Source: an uncultured Clostridium sp. (GTDB lineage Bacteria > Bacillota > Clostridia > Christensenellales > Borkfalkiaceae). Taken from it: 12,694 nt of DNA. The DNA lies in the NCBI GenBank assembly GCA_900555925.1, contig USMU01000055.1, positions 1 to 12,694 of the forward strand, given 5' to 3'. Shown one piece after another: positions 6,225 through 12,694 of this stretch (the stretch's first letter is position 1; every line of letters begins with the position of its first letter). The notes under the pieces were generated by a model, which saw nothing but the letters and a program-made list of their open reading frames with translations, searched no databases and was not told the origin of the DNA. The translations under genes and the position numbers were made by a program.

Positions 6225-7157
6225 TTACCAAATCCCCTCCTGAGTCACCTTTTTGGAGATATAATTCGCGGCGACGATAAGAATGAGCGAGATGACGCCG
6301 TTAAATAATCCCACGGCGGTCGAAAGACCATAATTTCCCGCATTTTCACCCAAGCTGATGCGGTAAATATAGGTACCGATAATTTCGCCCGTCTCCCTCG
6401 TGGTAGAGGATATCATCGTATAAATCTGTTCAAAGCCCGCTTCCATCAGATATCCCAAACGAATAATCAGCATGACGACGATAGTCGGGACAATCATGGG
6501 AATAGTGATGCGGAAAATCTGCTGAAACTTTCCCGCGCCGTCGAGCTTCGCCGCCTCGTATAAGCTCATGTCGATAGCCATAATCGCCGCTATGTAAACA
6601 ATGGAGCTATATCCGATTTCCTTCCAGCCCGACAGAGCCACTACCAGCCCGCGAAAGAGCGACGCTTCCCCGAACCAATGCGTATCCCCCGGTAGTCCCA
6701 GAGCGCCGAGGAAGTGATTGACGGGCCCGTCAACCGCCAAAAGGTTTTTGAAGATACCGGTAATGACGACCCAGGACAAAAAGTGCGGTAAAAAAACCAT
6801 GCTCTGAACAAAGGACGAAAAACCCTTATTTTTCACCTCGGAAATCATAACCGCGAGGAAAATGGGAAGCGGGAACAGAATGACGATTTTCATAGTACTG
6901 ATAATCAAAGTATTGATGATATACTTATAAATATCGTGGTCGCTGAAAATCTTTTGAAAATGCTCAAAGGTCCATTGTGCGTTTGCGAAGGCCTCCAAAG
7001 GATTGCTGTAACGAATGAAATTGATGTTATCCTTGAAAGCAATCAATAGTCCCACCATAGGCAGGTAAGAGAAGATCAACGCCAATACGATTCCCGGAAT
7101 GAGAAAGAGATACAACCCTTTGTATTTTTTCAGTTGTATTTTTGTATATGCTTTCAT
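6225..7157 (-). CDS. Carbohydrate ABC transporter permease, LplB/YteP type, 310 aa
   Basis: Residues 8-42 contain the typical opening KKYKGLYLFLIPG, the first membrane helix and the SYLPMVGLLIAFKD segment of LplB-like permeases. The EAA loop at 201-220 reads EAAKLDGAGKFQQIFRITIP, the coupling site for the ATPase. Six membrane segments are expected. It forms a heterodimer with the following permease. Only 6 bases separate its ATG from the stop of the solute-binding protein, and no good ribosome site is visible in front of it, so it is likely translated by coupling from the upstream gene. No broken or missing part is seen. Confidence 0.93.
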   Translation of the reverse strand: MKAYTKIQLKKYKGLYLFLIPGIVLALIFSYLPMVGLLIAFKDNINFIRYSNPLEAFANAQWTFEHFQKIFSDHDIYKYIINTLIISTMKIVILFPLPIFLAVMISEVKNKGFSSFVQSMVFLPHFLSWVVITGIFKNLLAVDGPVNHFLGALGLPGDTHWFGEASLFRGLVVALSGWKEIGYSSIVYIAAIMAIDMSLYEAAKLDGAGKFQQIFRITIPMIVPTIVVMLIIRLGYLMEAGFEQIYTMISSTTRETGEIIGTYIYRISLGENAGNYGLSTAVGLFNGVISLILIVAANYISKKVTQEGIW

Positions 7158-7163
7158 GTCGGC

Positions 7164-8720
7164 TTATTTCCCGTAATACCACTCATTGATAGCTTCCGAA
7201 GCCTTCTGCCCGCCGTCTGTGCGATACTTTTCCACATATTGAGAGAGCTTGGAGGATCCGCCGTCCGATTTAATCATAATATAGAATTGGTCCTGTGCAT
7301 ATAATTCGATATTGCCGCGGACGGCAGTATAGTCGGGCAGAGGCGGAGCAAAGTCAGTGATGTTGTAAACGCCCACCTCGTCAGCGTCCGTCATGAGCTC
7401 GGACCAAGCGCGGAACAGTTCCGCCTGTTTGCGCACGCGCGCGAGCCAATATTGTGTATATACTTTTTCGTTGCTGCCCGTGAGATAGTAGCTCGCGGTA
7501 TCCTTTTCGGCAAAGTTTTCGGAAACGGGCACATATCCCGTGCTTTCGCTGTAAGTCCAATGCGTATCTTCTTCCCCTATGACAATCGTGCGGAAGTTGT
7601 GTGCCTCCTCGGTATCCGTCAGTTTGCTGTTAATCCAGTCGATGACATAACCTGCGTTTTCCGCCATGTAGAAGGGAATCGCCGTGATGTACGTGTAACC
7701 GCTGGTACGGTATACCTTGTACTCTCCGTCCTCGTTTTTCAAAGAGCGCAGATATCCTAAAACATTTTCCTGAGTTGTCTGAGCTTCCGTGGCGGTAATG
7801 ACGCCATTGGATTGCAATCCTGTCACGATAGCGGAAACGCTCCAAAGGGAGGTAGCCACGGCTCCCGCCTTGCCGGAGGTAAATTTCTGAATAGCGTCCG
7901 CAGATTTCTGCGTAGAGATTTCCGCGTCGATAAGCCCCGATTTATATAAATCCGCCATGTAATCGATGTAATCGGCATATCCGGGCGCTTCCATATAATA
8001 GCGCACTTCCTTCTTGCCGTCAATCTCGTATTCCTGCCAATCGCTGTAAATCCCGAACGCCGCAGAGATAGGATAAATCAGGGGCGTATACATATCGAAG
8101 GTGAGCGGAGCGATATTATATTCGTTCTTCATCGCCACCAGCACTTCCTTGAATTCTTCCGCAGTGGTGGGAATAGACATGTTCAATTCGTCCAGCCAGT
8201 CCTGACGGAATACAATGGGATTTTCTATATTGTCGCTGGAAGCGCGCTCGGGAATACCGTAGATTTTGCCGTCCACGGTCACGACGTCCCAGGATTCCTC
8301 GGATATGACGTCTTTGAGGACGGGGCCGAATTTATCGATGGCGTCGTCGAGCGGAAGCAGCGCGTCATTGGCAATCAAATCGGCGAACTGAGACGTCGTC
8401 AGCTTCATGGCGTTATAGGGCTCCCTGTCAATCAACTGCGTATTCAGGGAAGAGGAAGCGTCCGAGGCAGGTAATTGAGAATATTTTACCTTATATCCGG
8501 TGACTTCTTCTACTACCTTGGCGTTGTAATCGGCATTAACCGCGTCAATGGTATAACCCGAATTGGGCATAAGGACATTCAGCTCGATTTTGTTATTCAA
8601 ATCGATATTCATGTTTATGTTCGTTTGGTCGTCCCCTCCGTTGCCGCAAGCGGCAAAAGAAGCGAACGCGGCAACGGCCGTCATCGTCAAACTTGCAATC
8701 TTCAAAAAACAGCGTTTCAT
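7164..8720 (-). CDS. Extracellular solute-binding lipoprotein of the sugar ABC importer, 518 aa
   Basis: Residues 1-25 form a lipoprotein signal: basic MKRCFLK, hydrophobic core and FAAC with the lipidated Cys25 (Phe at -3 is unusual; Leu is common). The mature protein opens with a Gly/Asp/Asn-rich tether, then a family-1 sugar-binding fold: NKIELNVLMPNSG, the VDGKIYGIPER strand that marks these proteins, FRQDWLDELNM and PTTAEEFKEVLVAMK. At over 500 residues it matches the large LplA/YtcQ group that works with LplB/LplC permeases, whose ligands are often oligosaccharides. It captures the substrate outside and delivers it to the two permeases. GGGAGG (8732-8727) lies 6 bases before the ATG. 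The gap to the upstream glycosidase is 12 bases, placing capture and extracellular cleavage in one transcript. The ligand cannot be read from sequence. Confidence 0.93.
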   Translation of the reverse strand: MKRCFLKIASLTMTAVAAFASFAACGNGGDDQTNINMNIDLNNKIELNVLMPNSGYTIDAVNADYNAKVVEEVTGYKVKYSQLPASDASSSLNTQLIDREPYNAMKLTTSQFADLIANDALLPLDDAIDKFGPVLKDVISEESWDVVTVDGKIYGIPERASSDNIENPIVFRQDWLDELNMSIPTTAEEFKEVLVAMKNEYNIAPLTFDMYTPLIYPISAAFGIYSDWQEYEIDGKKEVRYYMEAPGYADYIDYMADLYKSGLIDAEISTQKSADAIQKFTSGKAGAVATSLWSVSAIVTGLQSNGVITATEAQTTQENVLGYLRSLKNEDGEYKVYRTSGYTYITAIPFYMAENAGYVIDWINSKLTDTEEAHNFRTIVIGEEDTHWTYSESTGYVPVSENFAEKDTASYYLTGSNEKVYTQYWLARVRKQAELFRAWSELMTDADEVGVYNITDFAPPLPDYTAVRGNIELYAQDQFYIMIKSDGGSSKLSQYVEKYRTDGGQKASEAINEWYYGK

Positions 8721-8732
8721 GGAAATCCTCCC

Positions 8733-10139
8733 TCAATCGATTTTCTTTTTATATATTGTGATAGCCGCACAGACTGCCAGAGCAGTCAAAAGCACTCCCG
8801 GCACTGCGGCAGAGCTTCCGCAGCCTTTATTTTCCGTCGTCCCCTGCGAGCTCACCGAGCTATCCTCTTCGCTTCCGCCCTGCTGAGACGAGTCGGAGGA
8901 ATCGGGCTTTTCGGGGTCAGGGTCGGGTTCGTCGGATTCCGCAGTCTTTTCGACCAAAAGCACGGCGTTGCTCACCCTTCTTTGCTGTCCGTCCGAAGGC
9001 TTATTGAGCACCTTCGGTCCCGAGCCGTCGTCCAACAGGAAGGTCGAGGAGCCTCCGCCGTCCAATTCCAAAGCAAATTTTGCCCCGAACTGTTTTGCAA
9101 GAAGTGCCTCCTCATTTACGGTGCAGCCCACACTGTAACCGGACTGTCTTCCGTCCAGCACGGCGAGGAACATCGTCCCGTCCTCTTTGATTCCGAAGAA
9201 CGTACGGGGCGCGGAAACGTCGCCGCTGTTGTCCGAATGGCATTCGGTATTGACAACGCCGTCGTTTACGAGGATATCGTAGCCGCCGACGACGTAAGGC
9301 ATATCCTTGAATATTCCCGCGGGGCGATAGAATAAATCGCACGGAGTGCCGTAAGAGATATTATCGTACAGCCAGCGCGAAATTTCGTTATCGCCCTTTA
9401 CGACCAACGCAAACTCCCCGCTGTTCAAGGTCAGAACTTCATCGTCCACGACTTCACCCGTTTTCATGCGTCCGGCCGTACCGAATACGGGAAATTGTAA
9501 AAGATTTGCCGCCGAGGTCTTGACCTTATATTTGCAAGCCTGCGTCAACGGGACATTGTGAGCCGTCGTATATACAGCCAATTCCCCCTCCTCAGGCTGA
9601 GCGTTTACTTTATCTATATCGAAAATTACGGCGCCCTCGTCCGTTCCGACGCGCAGAACTCTGTCATATTCCGTCATTCTGCCGATTGCCGAATTTCCCT
9701 CATTATCGAAGCCAAAACAATGTTTATAAGTAAACGATCCTACATTGTAGACGAGCCCTTCCATTACCAAGCTCTCCACACTGTTTCCCGTCGTATAAAA
9801 ATAATCCCCATTTGTAGCCAAAACAGTCTTTCTGCCCGTCTTTTGCGTAAAATCCGCCGCGATATCGGAAACCGTACTCAATATAGGCGCATTGTCGTCG
9901 CCGAGGATATTGTGGACGACGAATTCGTATTCACTGTCCTCGGACGGCCGATATTCGCCGTAAAATAATTTCTGCTCGCCGTGTGAATCGCTGTATTCGT
10001 ATTTTCGATATATGAGTCCGTCGATATTTTTTTCCTCAGTCGGGGCATTTACCGATAAATCCGCTTTTGCCGTTATTCCCCAAAGGGAAGGAACGAGCAA
10101 ACAAGCCGCCAACGTTAGTGCCAGAACTCTCTTTTTCAT
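8733..10139 (-). CDS. Secreted, membrane-anchored phosphodiester glycosidase (NAGPA domain), 468 aa
   Basis: The start is ATG 10137-10139, preceded by AAGGGG at 8 bases; it gives a clean Sec signal (MKKRVLALTLAACLLVPSLW, cut near Ala25-Lys-Ala27). A longer reading from 10175 would add 12 residues and spoil the signal. The NAGPA domain (PF09992) spans about 90-397: TNGDYFY (109-115), VGGYDILVNDG, PRTFFGI (311-317), LDGRQSGYSVG (328-338), LDGGGSST (359-366) and RRVSNA. The family uncaps GlcNAc-1-phosphodiesters in animals; bacterial members cleave sugar phosphodiesters, though most are uncharacterised. Residues 399-438 are a Ser/Glu/Asp/Pro linker, then GCGSS, a hydrophobic helix (444-463) and KKKID, so the enzyme should sit on the outer face of the membrane. 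It is the only glycan-cleaving enzyme in the operon and probably prepares the transported ligand. Confidence 0.9.
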   Translation of the reverse strand: MKKRVLALTLAACLLVPSLWGITAKADLSVNAPTEEKNIDGLIYRKYEYSDSHGEQKLFYGEYRPSEDSEYEFVVHNILGDDNAPILSTVSDIAADFTQKTGRKTVLATNGDYFYTTGNSVESLVMEGLVYNVGSFTYKHCFGFDNEGNSAIGRMTEYDRVLRVGTDEGAVIFDIDKVNAQPEEGELAVYTTAHNVPLTQACKYKVKTSAANLLQFPVFGTAGRMKTGEVVDDEVLTLNSGEFALVVKGDNEISRWLYDNISYGTPCDLFYRPAGIFKDMPYVVGGYDILVNDGVVNTECHSDNSGDVSAPRTFFGIKEDGTMFLAVLDGRQSGYSVGCTVNEEALLAKQFGAKFALELDGGGSSTFLLDDGSGPKVLNKPSDGQQRRVSNAVLLVEKTAESDEPDPDPEKPDSSDSSQQGGSEEDSSVSSQGTTENKGCGSSAAVPGVLLTALAVCAAITIYKKKID

Positions 10140-10153
10140 AAATTCGTCCCCTT

Positions 10154-10197
10154 TTCGGGAGGCGGTTTTCCGCATGCGGGAAACCGCCTTGCCCGAA
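10154..10197 (-). promoter_or_regulatory. Large hairpin directly in front of the glycosidase ribosome site
   Basis: On the minus strand TTCGGG pairs with CCCGAA. Inside this GGCGGTTT pairs with AAACCGCC, and after one mismatch CCGC pairs with GCGG around AT. The ribosome site AAGGGG (10153-10148) follows at once. There is no T run, so it is not an intrinsic terminator. It may protect or process the mRNA between the surface protein and the uptake genes, or affect translation. Confidence 0.7.
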
Positions 10198-10266
10198 TAT
10201 GATTTTCTTGTTCCTTGCCGTTCGTCAATATGAATTGCCGTTTTTAACGAAAAATTTCGATTTCTT

Positions 10267-12694
10267 TTAATCGAGAATATTCTTCAAAACGACCGTAAGT
10301 CCGATTTTCCGAAATCCGTTAAGGAAAGTTCTTCCTGCCTGTTCGCCGCCGTTATTGACTCCGGCAATCAGAATCTCCCCTTCCTGCAAGGAATCAAATG
10401 CCTCTTTGAGATATCCCGCCGACGTACAAGTTCCGTCCTGTACACCGTTCGGGTTTGCCGCGTCGAAATATTTACCCGCAATTCCGTCATATACGCGGAC
10501 AATTTTTCCTTCGGCATCGACGATAATGGCGACTCCCCAGCCGTTTGCCGTAACCTCACCTTCAAAGGTACTGTCATAGACCACATAATCCAAATCCGTA
10601 TATGCTTTAACCGTCTGATTGACTGCAATTCTGCCGCGGTCTATGACTTGTTCGGTGCCGTCTATGGTAATGCTCGTCTTTTCAAATTCTATATCGGTAA
10701 GGGCCATCTGTGTGCCGATTTTCCGATTATCGAGAAGGAACTTTCTTCCCGCATTGTTATCCAAACCGCCGTTCGGACCGCAGATAACTCTTTCTCCCTC
10801 TTTCAAGGAAGCAAAAGCCTCTTCAAGATACTTTCCGGGCGTACATTTTCCCTCACCATTCGAATTTTCTGCGTCGTAATACTTTCCATTTGCCCCGTCG
10901 TAAATTCTTACGACGACGCCGAATTTATCTACGACAAAGGCTTCTCCGTAACCATTGGCGCTTACCGTGCCCGTATACCCGAAATTATAAATGACGAGAT
11001 TGATTTCCGCCGCCGTAAATTCGCTGTCCACAAGGACGGTGTCGCGCGCAAATTCCTTTGAATTTGCCCCGATGGTTATCGTAAACATATTCGATTTGAA
11101 TTGAATATCCGTCAAAGTGACCGCCGCGCCGATTGTTTTTGCGTTAAGGAGGAAATCTCTGGAACCACCCTTTGCACTATTTGCGGTAGAGTTCGGAGCG
11201 ATGACGAGATATTCACCGTCGGACAGAGAATTGAAAGCCTCCGTGACATATCCCGCCGAAGTGCATTTTCCCTCGTCCTTAATGCCGCCTACATTATCCT
11301 CATCGTAATATTTAGCATTCGCCCCGTCATAAATTCTGACAAGAGTGCCATATTCGTCGAGAACAAACGCTATGCCGTAGCCGTTGCTGAATGTAATTTC
11401 CCCTTCATAAGCAGGCGTATAGATAATGAGGGAATAATCGCCAATCGCAGTCAAAGCCTTATCGATAGCCACCTTTTCTTTCAGGACGGAGAAATTCTTT
11501 TCCCCGACCGTCATCGTAGCAAATTCTGCGTCCACGACCTCGACGTCGCGGGTGAAATTCGTTTTGTTGCCTTTTGCGTCGGCCACTTCCAGAGAAAAAG
11601 TATAAGTCCCTACCGTATCGGAATCATAACCGCCGTCGTCGGTAATGGTGGGAACGAGCCCCGTGGTAATATCGTCGTCAGTCTTAAACGTGCCGTTATC
11701 GTCCGTAATCGTCAAGCCCGATACGACCTGTTCCTCGATTGCCTCCGCACTCACCTCCGTGCGTTTTACCTGAATGGTCGTCGCGCCGGAAACGGTGGGA
11801 GCGCGGTCTTTATACGTAGTGAGCGGAGCCTCCTCGCTTCCCTCCATATAGAGCTGAACGACGGCGCCGTATTGGTAAATGACATTTTTAGCAATAAATG
11901 ACCGTCCGTCCGCATCAAATCCAGAGCCCGCATAATTGGTTTGAACCACTATGGCGAAACCGTTGGCGGGGATACTCATATACTTAGCGAAACTGTCTGT
12001 CACCTTGACGGTTTCCTCGCCATAAACGAAGGAGGTAGCCGAAGATTCTGCACGAATCGGATATTCCTCGTTGACAAACCTGCCGTTTGCGCCGTCGCGT
12101 CCCTCTACCACGACGCCGTTTTCATCGATAATTGCCGCTTCGCCATAGCCGCCGGGTACCGTCAGAAGAATTTCTTCCTCGGAATCGTTAAAGAATACCC
12201 CGCTCGTCGCCGCCTCGTAGGTTGTATCCTCGGTGAGCGTAACGAAATCCTTGTTAGCGAAAGTAAGATATACGGTATTTTCCCACTTTGTATCATAGGC
12301 GTATTGAGTTTCCAAAACGACCTTTGCAAGGGGAGCCAAAACGGTAATTGTCCGAGTCGCGGTCCCCGTTTTTCCTTTGGAATTAGTCGCGGAATAAGTA
12401 ATCGTATATTCCCCGATAACGTCTTTGTTAAAACCGTCGTCGTCCGTGATGGTAGCGCGCAAATCGGAATCGTATTCGTCCGAAACGGACACGCCGTAAA
12501 GGAGTTCGATTTCGTCGCCCTGATAAATTTCCACCTTATCGGGAGTCACGGTGATGATTGGTGCGGAATATTCCCCCGTTTGGGAATCGGACGGCGAAGC
12601 CGTCCCGCCGGAATCCTGTTCGCTGGAACTCGGAGTATTCCCCGACGAGGAATCCCCGCCACCGCCGCAGCTTGTTCCGACGGCGAGGCAGGCT
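10267..12694 (-). CDS. Surface lipoprotein-like repeat protein, 5' end outside window (808 residues seen)
   Basis: The visible protein begins ACLAVGTSCGGGGDSSSG, which looks like the end of a lipoprotein signal (Cys9 of the visible part) followed by a Gly/Ser/Pro/Asp tether; Gly at -3 of the lipobox is unusual. Numbering from the visible start, an Ig-like domain spans about 45-118 (IGEYTITYSATNSKGKTGTA, DUF5011/HYR-like). Repeat A follows at about 124-287, a second Ig-like domain at about 289-390 (VGTYTFSLEVADAKGN), then repeats B, C and D (about 391-532, 533-670, 671-808). The repeat core reads NGYGxAFVVDxxGxVVRIYD, then GANGKYYD. No catalytic motif or C-terminal anchor is seen. It probably binds glycan or forms a cell-surface scaffold for the uptake genes 127 bases downstream; that role is inference. 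I do not recognise the repeat as a named family. Confidence 0.85.
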   Translation of the reverse strand, partial: ACLAVGTSCGGGGDSSSGNTPSSSEQDSGGTASPSDSQTGEYSAPIITVTPDKVEIYQGDEIELLYGVSVSDEYDSDLRATITDDDGFNKDVIGEYTITYSATNSKGKTGTATRTITVLAPLAKVVLETQYAYDTKWENTVYLTFANKDFVTLTEDTTYEAATSGVFFNDSEEEILLTVPGGYGEAAIIDENGVVVEGRDGANGRFVNEEYPIRAESSATSFVYGEETVKVTDSFAKYMSIPANGFAIVVQTNYAGSGFDADGRSFIAKNVIYQYGAVVQLYMEGSEEAPLTTYKDRAPTVSGATTIQVKRTEVSAEAIEEQVVSGLTITDDNGTFKTDDDITTGLVPTITDDGGYDSDTVGTYTFSLEVADAKGNKTNFTRDVEVVDAEFATMTVGEKNFSVLKEKVAIDKALTAIGDYSLIIYTPAYEGEITFSNGYGIAFVLDEYGTLVRIYDGANAKYYDEDNVGGIKDEGKCTSAGYVTEAFNSLSDGEYLVIAPNSTANSAKGGSRDFLLNAKTIGAAVTLTDIQFKSNMFTITIGANSKEFARDTVLVDSEFTAAEINLVIYNFGYTGTVSANGYGEAFVVDKFGVVVRIYDGANGKYYDAENSNGEGKCTPGKYLEEAFASLKEGERVICGPNGGLDNNAGRKFLLDNRKIGTQMALTDIEFEKTSITIDGTEQVIDRGRIAVNQTVKAYTDLDYVVYDSTFEGEVTANGWGVAIIVDAEGKIVRVYDGIAGKYFDAANPNGVQDGTCTSAGYLKEAFDSLQEGEILIAGVNNGGEQAGRTFLNGFRKIGLTVVLKNILD
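10270..11523 (-). repeat. Three tandem 138-142-residue repeats (B, C, D) in the surface protein
   Basis: B is 11523-11098, C is 11097-10684 and D is 10683-10270. Shared landmarks in order are a G[YW]GxA[FI]xxD strand, R[IV]YDG followed by KY[YF]D, G[KT]CT, a helix [TK]EAFxSL or EEAFASL, an EGE/DGE turn, [RD]xFL, a [KR][TK]IG turn and [TN]IxF/D at the end. C and D fit end to end without a linker, as expected for repeats that arose by tandem duplication. Confidence 0.85.
11833..12324 (-). repeat. Divergent first copy (A) of the surface-protein repeat
   Basis: It shares GGYGEAAIIDENGVVVEG, RDGANGRF, an IPANGFAIVVQTN segment, GRSFI and YQYGAVVQLYME with copies B-D. The Cys-Thr motif of the others is replaced and extra residues are inserted before the NGF strand. 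An Ig-like domain separates it from copy B. Confidence 0.7.

Noticed and set aside
8475..9335. Long open frame on the plus strand (286 codons)
   Set aside because: It runs opposite the well-supported glycosidase and binding-protein genes, has no recognisable domain or ribosome site, and is explained by codon bias of the minus-strand genes.
10196..10228. Possible promoter for the glycosidase (TTGACG and CATATT)
   Set aside because: The spacer is 21 bases and the -10 is poor, so it is not listed as a feature.
11101..11901. Plus-strand open frame of 266 codons
   Set aside because: It is the antisense of the repeat-containing surface protein and shows no family features.
1..12694. CRISPR array, tRNA, rRNA or known defence genes
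   Set aside because: No regularly spaced short repeats, no tRNA- or rRNA-like sequence and no nuclease, toxin or antiphage domains were seen in the coding regions.

Overview
The window reads as a piece of a Gram-positive Clostridia-type (Firmicutes) chromosome of intermediate GC. Pointers are the strong AGGAGG-type ribosome sites, an lplABC/ytcPQ-type sugar ABC transporter without its own ATPase, lipoprotein and C-terminally anchored surface proteins, and a large serine recombinase of the kind carried by Clostridial mobile elements. Placement below class level (for example Christensenellales-like gut bacteria) is only a guess. Every gene seen is on the minus strand, so the order below runs from right (upstream) to left (downstream).

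Region 1, 12694-2920: a carbohydrate-uptake locus. It starts with a lipoprotein-like surface protein (5' end outside the window) built of two Ig-like domains and four copies of a repeat domain I cannot name. After a 127-base gap holding a large hairpin come a secreted, membrane-anchored phosphodiester glycosidase (NAGPA domain), a solute-binding lipoprotein, two ABC permeases, a ROK-family sugar kinase and an FAD-dependent oxidoreductase of the PF12831 type. Gaps from the glycosidase to the oxidoreductase are 12, 6, 1 and 13 bases followed by a 4-base ATGA overlap, so these six genes are almost certainly one operon. It ends at a clear intrinsic terminator (2888-2919). There is no ordinary glycoside hydrolase and no ABC ATPase in view. 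The inferred job is to cleave or uncap a phosphodiester-linked sugar outside the cell, import it, phosphorylate it and/or modify it by redox chemistry. The kinase lacks the Glu of its ExGH sugar-binding motif, so the substrate may be unusual.

Region 2, about 2775-2885: a short non-coding junction with a 25-base interrupted palindrome, a perfect 9-bp hairpin plus T5 on the plus strand, and flanking GCCTnnAGCT repeats. It may be an insertion-sequence end or PATE-like remnant; this is unproven.

Region 3, 2773-1: the decayed end of a mobilizable or conjugative element. It holds the last 160 codons of a relaxase whose N-terminal part is gone, a coiled-coil/transmembrane MobB-like gene overlapping the relaxase end in another frame, a 58-codon element gene whose best start codon appears mutated to ATT, and a large serine recombinase pseudogene with one in-frame stop and three frameshifts that runs off the left edge. 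A near-consensus promoter inside a 15/16-bp inverted repeat precedes the recombinase.
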